This document shows, piece by piece, positions 8,694 to 16,464 of a stretch of 64,000 nt of DNA. Location of the stretch: assembly GCA_039984715.1 (NCBI GenBank), contig JBDWUA010000015.1, positions 1-64,000 of the forward strand, read 5' to 3'. Both the position numbers and the translations under genes were made by a program. Positions within the stretch are counted from its first letter, which is position 1. The number at the start of each line of letters is the position of its first letter. Under the pieces are notes generated by a model that had not been told where the DNA came from, searched no databases, and saw nothing but the letters and a program-made list of their open reading frames with translations. Origin of the DNA: JABSSA01 sp039984715 (GTDB lineage: Bacteria; Pseudomonadota; Alphaproteobacteria; Rhodobacterales; Rhodobacteraceae).

Positions 8694-9487
8694 AGAAACG
8701 TTCGATCATTCCCATCCTGTACATCATGTTCTTGTTGCTGCCGATCTATTGGTTGATCGCGATGAGCTTTAAAACCACAAACGAAATCCTGTCCGGGTTC
8801 AGCCTGTTCCCGCAGACCTTCACGTTGGAAAATTATCGCGTCATCTTTACCGATCCAACTTGGTATTGGGGCTATATCAACTCGATCATTTACGTGTCGC
8901 TGAACACGGTGATTTCGGTGTCGGTTGCCCTGCCCGCAGCTTATGCGTTTTCGCGTTATCGTTTCCTAGGGGACAAACAGCTGTTCTTTTGGTTGCTGAC
9001 AAACCGGATGGCCCCTGCGGCCGTGTTCGCCCTGCCCTTCTTTCAGCTATATTCATCGGTCGGTTTGTTTGACACCCATATCGCCGTGGCCTTGGCGCAT
9101 TGCCTGTTCAACATCCCATTGGCGGTCTGGATCTTAGAAGGGTTCATGGGCGGAGTTCCAAAGGAGTTGGATGAAACCGCCTATGTGGATGGCTATTCAT
9201 TCCCACGATTCTTTGTCACGATCTTCCTGCCCACAATCAAAGCGGGCGTCGGCGTTGCCGCTTTTTTCTGTTTCATGTTTTCGTGGGTCGAATTGCTTTT
9301 GGCCAAGACGCTGACGGCCGTGGCCGCCAAACCAATCGCCGCCACGATGACAAAGACAGCCTCGTCTGCGGGGTATGAATTGGGTCTGTTGGCTGCTGCG
9401 GGCACGTTGACCATCATCCCCGGTGCCATCGTGATTTATTTTGTGCGCAACTACATCGCCAAGGGCTTTGCCCTGGGAAGGGTTTAA
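8690..9487 (+). CDS. glpQ: Glycerol ABC transporter permease GlpQ
   Basis: Second permease, 265 residues, MalG-like. TM1 is at about 8-26 and the EAA loop ELDETAYVDGYSFPRFF lies near residues 164-180. It pairs with GlpP to form the channel. The start overlaps the GlpP stop; the stop is one base before the GlpU start. Confidence 0.9.
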   Translation: MKKRSIIPILYIMFLLLPIYWLIAMSFKTTNEILSGFSLFPQTFTLENYRVIFTDPTWYWGYINSIIYVSLNTVISVSVALPAAYAFSRYRFLGDKQLFFWLLTNRMAPAAVFALPFFQLYSSVGLFDTHIAVALAHCLFNIPLAVWILEGFMGGVPKELDETAYVDGYSFPRFFVTIFLPTIKAGVGVAAFFCFMFSWVELLLAKTLTAVAAKPIAATMTKTASSAGYELGLLAAAGTLTIIPGAIVIYFVRNYIAKGFALGRV

Positions 9488-9488
9488 G

Positions 9489-9884
9489 ATGCATCGTTTC
9501 ATTTTCATTGCATTTCTTTTCCCCAGTGCCGTGGCCGCACAGGGCTGGGGCAACGTCGCTAAAGAAGCGGAAGAAAAGGGTTTTTCCTGGACTGATCCGT
9601 TGTGGCCGGACTTTTGGATGGCATGGACGCCCGCAACGTTTTTGGTCTTTGTCGGCATCTTTTCAGCCATGGCCATCATCACCATTTTGGAAATCCGTCG
9701 TCCGGGCGGTGATGAACGCAAAGGCATTCTGGGGCTGACAACAACACGAGGGGATCGGCTGTTTATCACCCTGCTTGGCACCGTTTATATCTTCCTCGCG
9801 TGGCTTGGGATCGTCGGTCAACCTTTGTGGTGGCCCATGGCCATCAGCCTGTGTTGGGGGGCGTTCTGCTTTCGCAAGGTTTGA
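9489..9884 (+). CDS. glpU: Small membrane protein GlpU (DUF2160 family)
   Basis: Protein of 131 residues with an N-terminal signal-like segment (1-18), a membrane span at about 44-64 and two C-terminal spans. It matches the DUF2160 protein that accompanies glpSTPQV operons; its function is unknown. I chose the ATG at 9489, one base after the glpQ stop, over an upstream in-frame ATG at 9441 inside glpQ, because it gives the coupled start and exposes the signal-like N-terminus. No glpD, glpK or glpR follows. Confidence 0.82.
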   Translation: MHRFIFIAFLFPSAVAAQGWGNVAKEAEEKGFSWTDPLWPDFWMAWTPATFLVFVGIFSAMAIITILEIRRPGGDERKGILGLTTTRGDRLFITLLGTVYIFLAWLGIVGQPLWWPMAISLCWGAFCFRKV

Positions 9885-9896
9885 GAAAGAGCTTTG

Positions 9897-9918
9897 AATT
9901 ACGAAAGTCTTCGTATTT
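9897..9918. promoter_or_regulatory. Probable operator of the BlaI-like repressor
   Basis: TACGAA-agtc-TTCGTA is a perfect 6-4-6 dyad (9900-9915); extending it outwards gives arms matching at 8 of 9 positions (9897-9918). It lies 47 bases before the BlaI-like start and covers the space where the promoter should be (TTGAAT at 9894-9899 and a weak TTTACT at 9916-9921). BlaI/MecI proteins bind such dyads as dimers and autoregulate, so it is the best operator candidate here. Confidence 0.6.
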
Positions 9919-9964
9919 ACTCTAGCGCCATAACCAGTGCGCGATGTGAACGGATGGGTCGGCA

Positions 9965-10360
9965 ATGCGACAAAAGAAAAAAAGTGAACTGCTGACTGAG
10001 GTTGAACTGGAGTTCATGAACGAACTTTGGGCCTTGGGTGAAGGAACAGTACGGGATGTTCTGGATCAACTGCCTGAGGGGCGCGAATTGGCCTATACCT
10101 CAGCCGCCACCATTCTTCGCATCTTGGAACAGAAGAATTTTGTAACCAGTCGCAAAGAAGGGAAACGTCATGTGTTCGTGCCATTGCTGGCCAAGGACAC
10201 GTATCAAATTCGTTCTTTGAAAGACCTGTCGATGAAACTGTTTGACGACACACCCGCCACATTGGTGGCGCGGCTCGTCAACGACGATGAATTGACAGAA
10301 GAAGCATTGGGGCAAATCCGGGCGCTTGTGGATCGGAGATTGAAGAATGACTCTGGGTGA
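9965..10360 (+). CDS. BlaI/MecI/CopY family transcriptional repressor
   Basis: DNA-binding repressor of 131 residues: winged helix in the first 75 residues (LTEVELEFMNELWALGEG opening, TSAATILRILEQKNFV recognition helix region) and a C-terminal dimerisation segment. In the family the repressor is cleaved when a BlaR/MecR membrane protease is activated. It overlaps the protease gene by 14 bases, so they form one transcript. No beta-lactamase or copper gene is nearby, so the regulated target is unknown. Confidence 0.9.
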   Translation: MRQKKKSELLTEVELEFMNELWALGEGTVRDVLDQLPEGRELAYTSAATILRILEQKNFVTSRKEGKRHVFVPLLAKDTYQIRSLKDLSMKLFDDTPATLVARLVNDDELTEEALGQIRALVDRRLKNDSG

Positions 10361-11492
10361 AGCTGTCCTTGAGGCGTTTATCAACGCCAACATTCTGATT
10401 GTCGTCGCATACGGATTGTGGTGCGGCGCGAGATTTTTGCTGAAATCTGCGGGATTGCAGCATTCTTACGCGACGCAATTGAAACTGCTGAACGCGGTTT
10501 TTCTAACTGTCGTCTGCGCGCCGTTTCTGGTGCCGCTGTTTCAATTCCTGCAACAGCAAGGTGTCGCGAACCAGATCAACCTGAACCTGTCTGACATGGT
10601 CGTTTCTTACTATCTGAGCGGTGGTATTGAAATGAAGGCTACTGAGTTTGAGAGTTTGCTGCAGCTGCGCCATACCTTTACGGGCAACGTGGTGAACGGC
10701 GCCGGATGGCTGGCGCAAGGTGCGATTGCGGTGTTTGCTCTTGGCGTTCTGATCGGTGGCGTGCGCTTGTTTTATTCGATGTTTTGCCTGCATCGCATCG
10801 TGCGACACAGCTATGCATGGCGTCATTTCGGGCGCGTCCACATCCGATTGTCTGACCGCACGCTTGTGCCCTTTTCGACCAGAGGATGGCGCAATTGCTA
10901 TATCGTTATTCCCTCACATATGCTGGTCCAAACAGACGCCTTAAAGGTGTCCTTGGCACATGAATTGCAACACGTGCGCCAAGGGGATCTGGAATGGGAA
11001 ATCGCGCTAGAAGCGTTAAAGCCGTTTTTCTTTTTGAACCCGGCCTATCACGCATGGAAACGCCGCGTAGAAGACCTGCGCGAGCTGAGTTGTGATGGCG
11101 AAGTTCTGGCGCGCGGACGTGTAAATGCACGCCGGTATTGCGATACGTTGCTGTCCGTCTGTCAAACCGCGCTGCGTCGGGACCGCGCATTTGTGATCGC
11201 TGTTCCCAAGGTCACATTGGTAACGGCGGACCGATCCAGTTTCCGCGACGGGCGAATGAGCCAACTGGAACACCGCATCACAACCCTTTTGGAAGGGCGA
11301 CGCATCCGACATCCCAAACTGATTTATGCCGCTGTTGTTCTGCCCCTAGTCGCGGCAATTGTTCTGACCGCGCTGGCCATTCAAAGGCCCGCAGATTGGA
11401 GCCAAGATCGCCTGACATTGTCGACCGTTGTGAATCTTGAGCGTTTGGACGAAATCAATCGGTTGTCCACATTTGGACGATTGCGTAACTGA
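10347..11492 (+). CDS. BlaR1/MecR1-like M56 membrane metalloprotease without sensor domain
   Basis: Membrane zinc protease of 381 residues. Hydrophobic segments lie at about 12-32, 47-69 and 120-145; the zinc motif HELQH is at 205-209 and the third-ligand region RELSCD at about 245-250; a last membrane span is at about 336-357. Only about 25 residues follow that span. Staphylococcal BlaR1/MecR1 are near 585-600 residues and end in a penicillin-binding sensor, which is absent here, so the signal must be detected some other way. Coupled to the BlaI-like repressor. Partner relation is inferred from overlap and family. Confidence 0.88.
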   Translation: MTLGEAVLEAFINANILIVVAYGLWCGARFLLKSAGLQHSYATQLKLLNAVFLTVVCAPFLVPLFQFLQQQGVANQINLNLSDMVVSYYLSGGIEMKATEFESLLQLRHTFTGNVVNGAGWLAQGAIAVFALGVLIGGVRLFYSMFCLHRIVRHSYAWRHFGRVHIRLSDRTLVPFSTRGWRNCYIVIPSHMLVQTDALKVSLAHELQHVRQGDLEWEIALEALKPFFFLNPAYHAWKRRVEDLRELSCDGEVLARGRVNARRYCDTLLSVCQTALRRDRAFVIAVPKVTLVTADRSSFRDGRMSQLEHRITTLLEGRRIRHPKLIYAAVVLPLVAAIVLTALAIQRPADWSQDRLTLSTVVNLERLDEINRLSTFGRLRN

Positions 11493-11568
11493 TCCGTTCA
11501 ATGGACACTTCTTTGGCGTTACACTGCGCATTGAACCGCTGAAAACACGTCAGGATTTTTAATAATCG

Positions 11569-12663
11569 ATGGGACAGATCGCCAAAATTGAAGCGCAGCG
11601 GTTTCAAATTCCGCTTGCCGAAGTCCTAACGGATGCAAAGCACGGGGATCACACGCATTTCGAGCTTGTGACCGCCACAGTAACCCTTGCCGATGGCACC
11701 CAAGGGACGGGGTACACCTATACCGGCGGCAAAGGTGGTCACGCGATCAAGGCGATGATCGACCACGATCTGACGCCCTTTTTAATCGGCCAAGACGCAA
11801 CAGATATCGAAGCCTTATATGACGCCATGCAGTGGCATGTGCATTACGTTGCGCGCGGTGGCATCGCGTCTTTTGCGATTTCAGCGGTCGACATCGCCCT
11901 ATGGGACATTCGGTGCAAACAAGCCGGGCAACCGCTTTGGAAACTGGCCGGGGGACATGCGGATCGCTGCAAAGCCTATGCGGGCGGAATTGATCTGAAC
12001 TTTCCTTTGCCGAAATTACTGGGATCGATCCAGGGGTATTTGGATCGCGGCTTTAACGCCGTCAAAATCAAAATCGGCCAACCCGAATTGAAAGATGACA
12101 TCGCACGGATCAAAGCCATCCGTGACATGATTGGTCCCGATATCTTCTTTATGGTCGATGCGAATTATGCGTTCAGCGTGGATCAAGCGATTGCAGCGGC
12201 CAGCGCGTTTAAACCGTTCGATATCTTGTGGTTCGAAGAGCCAACAATCCCAGATGATTACAAAGGATACGGACGTATCGCTGACGCAACGGGCGTACCG
12301 CTTGCCATGGGTGAAAATCTGCACACCATCCACGAATTTGAATACGCCTTTGACGCGGCGAACCTTAGCTTCGTTCAACCAGATGCCTCAAATTGTGGTG
12401 GGATCACCGGTTGGTTGCAGGTGGCGAAACTGGCCCATGCACGTGACATCCCGGTGTGCAGTCATGGCATGCAAGAACTTCAGGTCAGTCTGGTGTCCGC
12501 ACAATCAAACAGTGGTTGGTTAGAAGTCCATTCTTTCCCTATCGACACCTATACACACCGTCCCCTTGTGGTGGAAAACCACATGGCGGTTGCCCCCAAC
12601 ACACCCGGAATTGGTGTGGAATTCGATTGGCCCAAACTAAACGCGGCGCATCAAGGGCGTTAA
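11569..12663 (+). CDS. Mandelate racemase/muconate lactonizing enzyme family protein
   Basis: Enolase-superfamily enzyme of 364 residues. The capping domain is N-terminal. In the barrel the general base motif K-I-K is at 166-168, the metal ligands D197, E223 and E249 are in place, and D272 (QPDASNCGG) plus H299 (CSHG) form the His-Asp dyad of the mandelate racemase subgroup. Such enzymes dehydrate or racemise sugar acids or other hydroxyacids. The KduD-like dehydrogenase 127 bases downstream fits a sugar-acid route, but the substrate cannot be told from sequence. Confidence 0.85.
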   Translation: MGQIAKIEAQRFQIPLAEVLTDAKHGDHTHFELVTATVTLADGTQGTGYTYTGGKGGHAIKAMIDHDLTPFLIGQDATDIEALYDAMQWHVHYVARGGIASFAISAVDIALWDIRCKQAGQPLWKLAGGHADRCKAYAGGIDLNFPLPKLLGSIQGYLDRGFNAVKIKIGQPELKDDIARIKAIRDMIGPDIFFMVDANYAFSVDQAIAAASAFKPFDILWFEEPTIPDDYKGYGRIADATGVPLAMGENLHTIHEFEYAFDAANLSFVQPDASNCGGITGWLQVAKLAHARDIPVCSHGMQELQVSLVSAQSNSGWLEVHSFPIDTYTHRPLVVENHMAVAPNTPGIGVEFDWPKLNAAHQGR

Positions 12664-12789
12664 CACATCACGCCGTGACACTGGCATAAGCAGCGCTTGG
12701 CCCCCTATCCGTTTGGTTCGATCCATTTTTCTGACATTGGTTTCCCACTCAACAGCCCTTAAAAGCCAATAAAAAATCGGAACAGACGG

Positions 12790-13560
12790 ATGAGCAATTT
12801 TTCCATGTTTGACCTAACCGGGAAAACGGCTTTGGTCACCGGGTGCAAACGCGGTATCGGGCGCAGCATGGCCTTGGCATTGGCAGAGGCAGGCGCGGAT
12901 ATTATCGGCGTAAGCGCGACACTGGACCCATCCGGCAGCGAGATCGAACAGGCCGTCACCGCAACGGGTCGCAGCTTTGTCGGGTATCGCTGTGATTTCA
13001 ATGACCGGGCTGCGTTGAACACATTCATCAAGCAACTGGCAAAAGACAGTGTTGAACCCGACATCCTTGTGAACAATGCGGGCACAATCAAACGCCAACC
13101 TGCAGTCGATCATACTGATGCGTTATGGGACGAAGTCATCCAAGTGAACTTGTCCGCGCAATTCATCCTGTCCCGCGAAATCGGTCGCACCATGGTGGCG
13201 CGCGGTTCGGGCAAGATCATCTTCACCGCGTCTTTGCTGACCTTCCAAGGGGGCCTGACAGTCCCCGGTTACGCGGCATCAAAGGGCGGCATCGGACAAC
13301 TGACCAAAGCATTGGCCAATGAGTGGGCAAGCAAAGGTGTGAACGTCAATGCCATCGCCCCCGGTTATGTCGAAACAGATAACACAGACGCATTGCGCAA
13401 CGATCCCGCCCGCTCCGCTGCGATCTTGGATCGCATCCCACAAGGCCGTTGGGGGCAACCCGCTGATTTCGCTGGACCCGTGGTGTTTTTGGCCTCGTCT
13501 GCCTCGGATTACGTCAATGGCGAAACCCTTGTTGTCGATGGCGGCTGGATGGGCCGCTGA
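12790..13560 (+). CDS. KduD-like short-chain dehydrogenase
   Basis: NAD(P)-dependent oxidoreductase of 256 residues with the dinucleotide motif VTGCKRGIG at about 17-25, the NNAG motif near 97-100 and the catalytic Y-x3-K as YAASK near 158-162. Spacing and termini (VPGYAASKGG, VNGETLVVDGGW at the end) resemble 2-deoxy-D-gluconate 3-dehydrogenase / 2-dehydro-3-deoxy-D-gluconate 5-dehydrogenase. It follows the sugar-acid-dehydratase-like gene, supporting a joint role; the exact substrate is inferred. Confidence 0.8.
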   Translation: MSNFSMFDLTGKTALVTGCKRGIGRSMALALAEAGADIIGVSATLDPSGSEIEQAVTATGRSFVGYRCDFNDRAALNTFIKQLAKDSVEPDILVNNAGTIKRQPAVDHTDALWDEVIQVNLSAQFILSREIGRTMVARGSGKIIFTASLLTFQGGLTVPGYAASKGGIGQLTKALANEWASKGVNVNAIAPGYVETDNTDALRNDPARSAAILDRIPQGRWGQPADFAGPVVFLASSASDYVNGETLVVDGGWMGR

Positions 13561-13715
13561 CCGCTCTATCCCGATGGATGTGCATAGATACGTGTTTCGA
13601 TTGCGCACATGCCGCGACGTAAGCCCTTCAGATCGCCTACGCCATCCGAGCGCCCCTTGATGCAACACATCCCTATGGTTAATGTCGGCCAATTCGCAAT
13701 TGCCGCGGGACACAA

Positions 13716-14843
13716 ATGACCTATACGCCAGCTATCACCGGAACCGGAGTGTTTACTCCGACCGAGACGATCTCGAACGCCGAATTGGTGACCGCGTTCA
13801 ATGCCTATGTAGACCGCTATAACGCGACGCACAAAGATCAGATCGAAGCAGGCGACGTGCCAGCAATGGATCATTCTTCCGAAGATTTCATCGTCAAAGC
13901 GAGCGGCATTGAAAGCCGCTATGTGATGGACAAATCTGGTGTTTTGAACCCGGACATGATGCACCCTAATTTGCGCCAACGCGATGACGACGAACCCGGT
14001 ATCATGGCCCAAATGGGCACTGATGCCGCGCTCAAGGCGTTGGAACAAGCCGGACGTACGGCAGCGGATGTTGATGCCGTAATCTGTGCAGCCTCAAACC
14101 ACGAACGCGCCTATCCCGCGATTGCCATCGAAATTCAACAAATGATGGGCATAAAAGGCTTTGCCTTCGATATGAACGTTGCCTGTTCTTCGGCAACCTT
14201 CGGGCTACAGGCGGCGGCTGACATGCTGCGCGCCGGGACGATCCGTTCGGCCTTGGTCATCAACCCCGAGATTTGCTCGGCCCATCTTGAATGGCGCGAC
14301 CGCGATTGCCACTTTATTTTCGGCGACGTGGCCACCGCAGTCCTTCTAGAACGCAAGGAAGACGCAAACGGCGCGCATTTCGAAATCTTATCAACGCGCT
14401 GCGCCACCCAATTTTCCAACAACATCCGAAACAACAATGGATTTTTACGCCGCTCGCGCCCGGACGGCCTGAAAGATCGCCGCGACATGCAATTCATGCA
14501 AAACGGACGCAAAGTGTTCAAAGAAGTCCTGCCATTGGTCTCGCAACATATATCCGAGCATATGACAGACGCTGGCCTAACCGCCGACGACCTCAAGCGC
14601 CTGTGGCTGCATCAAGCGAATAAAACGATGAACGATTTTATCGGGAAAAAAGTGTTGGGCCGCACACCTTTGGACGGCGAACAACCCAACATCTTGCAGG
14701 ATTATGCCAACACGTCTTCAGCCGGTTCAATTATCGCTTTTTCCAAATACTCGGACGATCTCGCCCAAGACGAACATGGTCTGATCTGTTCCTTTGGCGC
14801 GGGCTATTCTGTCGGTTCGGTTCTTGTCAAACGGCACGCCTGA
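13716..14843 (+). CDS. Long beta-ketoacyl-ACP synthase III-like protein
   Basis: Thiolase-fold condensing enzyme of 375 residues with the FabH catalytic triad: C157 (NVACSSATF), H299 (LHQAN) and N332 (YANTSSAG). It is about 55 residues longer than E. coli FabH; extra residues lie in the N-terminal region (about 30-90). It resembles the longer FabH-like proteins such as Pseudomonas PA3286, which take medium-chain acyl-CoA. Alone in this window, without other fab genes. A hairpin repeat element follows 8 bases after the stop. Confidence 0.82.
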   Translation: MTYTPAITGTGVFTPTETISNAELVTAFNAYVDRYNATHKDQIEAGDVPAMDHSSEDFIVKASGIESRYVMDKSGVLNPDMMHPNLRQRDDDEPGIMAQMGTDAALKALEQAGRTAADVDAVICAASNHERAYPAIAIEIQQMMGIKGFAFDMNVACSSATFGLQAAADMLRAGTIRSALVINPEICSAHLEWRDRDCHFIFGDVATAVLLERKEDANGAHFEILSTRCATQFSNNIRNNNGFLRRSRPDGLKDRRDMQFMQNGRKVFKEVLPLVSQHISEHMTDAGLTADDLKRLWLHQANKTMNDFIGKKVLGRTPLDGEQPNILQDYANTSSAGSIIAFSKYSDDLAQDEHGLICSFGAGYSVGSVLVKRHA

Positions 14844-14850
14844 GTGGCCA

Positions 14851-14906
14851 GGGTCGGCGGGTGGGCGCATTTCGCGGAACGCGAAACAGAGCCACCCCAA
14901 AGACCC
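14851..14906 (+). repeat. Dispersed hairpin element, copy 1 (fabH-like/arsH convergent gap)
   Basis: Outer helix GGGTC/GACCC, a 5' GGC bulge, helix GGGTGG/CCACCC, internal loop GCGCA/CAGAG, then stem TTTCGCG/CGCGAAA with a GAA loop. The same architecture and conserved loop words occur at 36162 and 48338 with a different but still paired apical stem. This copy lies between convergent genes, where a terminator would be expected, but has no T-tract. Confidence 0.8.
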
Positions 14907-14911
14907 GAAAC

Positions 14912-15625
14912 CTATTTCGAAGACACACGTTTATGGACGTCTTCGACAGTCTCAACCCGCTCTGAATAGCGATCAACCAAATAGTCGCTACGCCCGCGCA
15001 CCATCCAGGTAAATTTGACCAACTCTTCCATGACATCGACGATCCGGCGGTAAAACGGACCTTCAGGCAACCGACCGCCTTCAAATTCCAACCATGCTTT
15101 TGCAATCGAGCTTTGGTTCGGGATCGTCACCATGCGCATCCATCGTCCCAAAATGCGCATCTGGTTCACCGCATTAAAACTTTGCGACCCACCAGAAACC
15201 TGCATAACAGCCAGCGTTTTCCCCTGAGTGGGCCGAATGCCCCCCTTAAGGCTAAGCGGCAACCAATCTATTTGCGTCTTCATGACACCGGTCATCGCAC
15301 CATGGCGTTCCGGGCTTGACCACACCATACCTTCGGACCACACCGTCAACCCGCGCAATTCGGCCACTTTGGGATGGGTTTCATCCACGCCCTCATCATC
15401 AACCAACGGTAAACCGCGTGGGTCAAAGATTTTGGTTTCGCACCCAAGATGCTCCAAAATCAACGCGCATTCTTCGACCGCCCGCCGAGAAAAGCTCGCA
15501 TCTCGCAGTGATCCATATAACAAAAGGATTCTAGGTGGGTGCCCCGGATCACCCGGGGCCTTTAGCGCCGCAACATCGATAGAAGGCAAAGCTTCGACGA
15601 CAAGCGCCGGCAGCTTCTCGACCAT
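14912..15625 (-). CDS. arsH: ArsH NADPH-dependent FMN reductase
   Basis: Flavoprotein of 237 residues of the NADPH-dependent FMN reductase fold. The flavin-binding GSLRDASFSR motif is at about 40-49 (family GSxRxxSxSR), and SSPERHGAMTGVMKTQIDW, with the following LSLKGG, is typical of ArsH. ArsH oxidises organoarsenicals or reduces quinones and iron and usually sits in ars operons; no arsR, arsC or arsenite pump is here. The ATG at 15625 is preferred: it starts one base after the upstream gene's stop and follows GAGGATGAGG. Confidence 0.9.
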   Translation of the reverse strand: MVEKLPALVVEALPSIDVAALKAPGDPGHPPRILLLYGSLRDASFSRRAVEECALILEHLGCETKIFDPRGLPLVDDEGVDETHPKVAELRGLTVWSEGMVWSSPERHGAMTGVMKTQIDWLPLSLKGGIRPTQGKTLAVMQVSGGSQSFNAVNQMRILGRWMRMVTIPNQSSIAKAWLEFEGGRLPEGPFYRRIVDVMEELVKFTWMVRGRSDYLVDRYSERVETVEDVHKRVSSK

Positions 15626-15626
15626 T

Positions 15627-16082
15627 CTAACCCTCATCCTCAAGATGCAATTTCATGTCCACCAGCACTTGTTGAAGCAATGTTGTCTCTTTCAAAAGAC
15701 GTTTTGCTTCGTTCACGGTGATCACGCCGTCTTCGATGGATTGCTGGTATTCACTCATCAACATGGCGAAACGCTGACTAAGCGCAATGATATCCGAATT
15801 CACGCCGCCCGGTCGATCCGAATTAAGTCGACGGTCATCATGGCTCAAGGTGATTCCCTGCAGCTCCGCCAATGCGGATGTCACGTGCGGATATTTCGCC
15901 GATCTTTCCAAAAGAACAACTGCATCAACAGGCATGAAACGATCGCTGTGTTCATCATGCTCAGAATAGTACCGTCCCAGCGTAGCCTTTGATTTTCCAG
16001 TCAAATCACAGGCCGGCTCGATGCCGACGTCCTTGACCAAAGCTTCGGTATGCTTCTTCAAATAGGAGCCAATGGCGTCCAT
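15627..16082 (-). CDS. Putative DNA-binding protein resembling phage CII-type regulators
   Basis: Protein of 151 residues. The first 90 residues look like a helix-turn-helix regulator that recognises its operator through a K-S-K-A-T-L-G-R-Y type helix (about 29-38), as in the phage regulatory CII family; the C-terminal 60 residues are a probable coiled coil (LSQRFAMLMSEYQQS onward). No phage genes surround it. Its stop is one base before the arsH start, so the two are co-transcribed and it may regulate the pair. Family assignment is by resemblance only. Confidence 0.55.
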   Translation of the reverse strand: MDAIGSYLKKHTEALVKDVGIEPACDLTGKSKATLGRYYSEHDEHSDRFMPVDAVVLLERSAKYPHVTSALAELQGITLSHDDRRLNSDRPGGVNSDIIALSQRFAMLMSEYQQSIEDGVITVNEAKRLLKETTLLQQVLVDMKLHLEDEG

Positions 16083-16464
16083 ATGTCCCTCGTACGTTCA
16101 ATTCGTTTTTCGGCTTGGGGAATGCCCGCTGCCTTTTCCCATTAGATCGTAAATACCCAAATGTCATTTACATGTCATCCCGCGGTTTTCGGGAATGACG
16201 AGTGGTTGGCGTTCCCGGCGTCAAATTTGGGTGGATACCGCTGCACCGCTGCCGTCCGGGGGGGAAGCAAAGCCAAACACCTGGTGCAGCGGTGTTGCGC
16301 AATTAATGAGTAGCGGACCTTGCGTCCCTTAAACGGGTTTCACCCGTGCGTGGGGTTCAAGTATTTATTAATTTATTTGTTCATTGGTTTAAACCACCAC
16401 GGAACCTGAACTGCAAACACCCAACCACTTGTCACCCGCGGCCATGCGACCTAATTCAGGACGC
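16083..16464. ncRNA. Structured intergenic region, possible small RNA
   Basis: No credible ORF in 382 bases. Strong pairings: ACCCAAAT (16155-16162) with ATTTGGGT (16225-16232), enclosing a GTCAT-CCCG/CGGG-A-ATGAC hairpin (about 16171-16200); a perfect 11-bp stem ACCGCTGCACC (16237-16247) with GGTGCAGCGGT (16283-16293) enclosing a purine-rich 35-base loop; and an ACGGG-tttca-CCCGT hairpin near 16333-16347. The 16237-16252 arm is a tandem repeat of ACCGCTGC. AT-rich sequence follows (about 16360-16385). I cannot match it to a known RNA class. Confidence 0.4.

Noticed and set aside
10100..10393. Minus-strand ORF across the BlaI/BlaR overlap.
   Set aside because: No RBS and no family; the overlap is explained by coupling of the plus-strand genes.
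16231..16380. Possible 6S or SRP RNA (words such as CCTTAAAC, GGGGTTCAAG and TCCGGGGGGGAAGCA).
   Set aside because: The words occur, but the order, closing stem and conserved core of these RNAs do not fit; left as an unassigned structured region.
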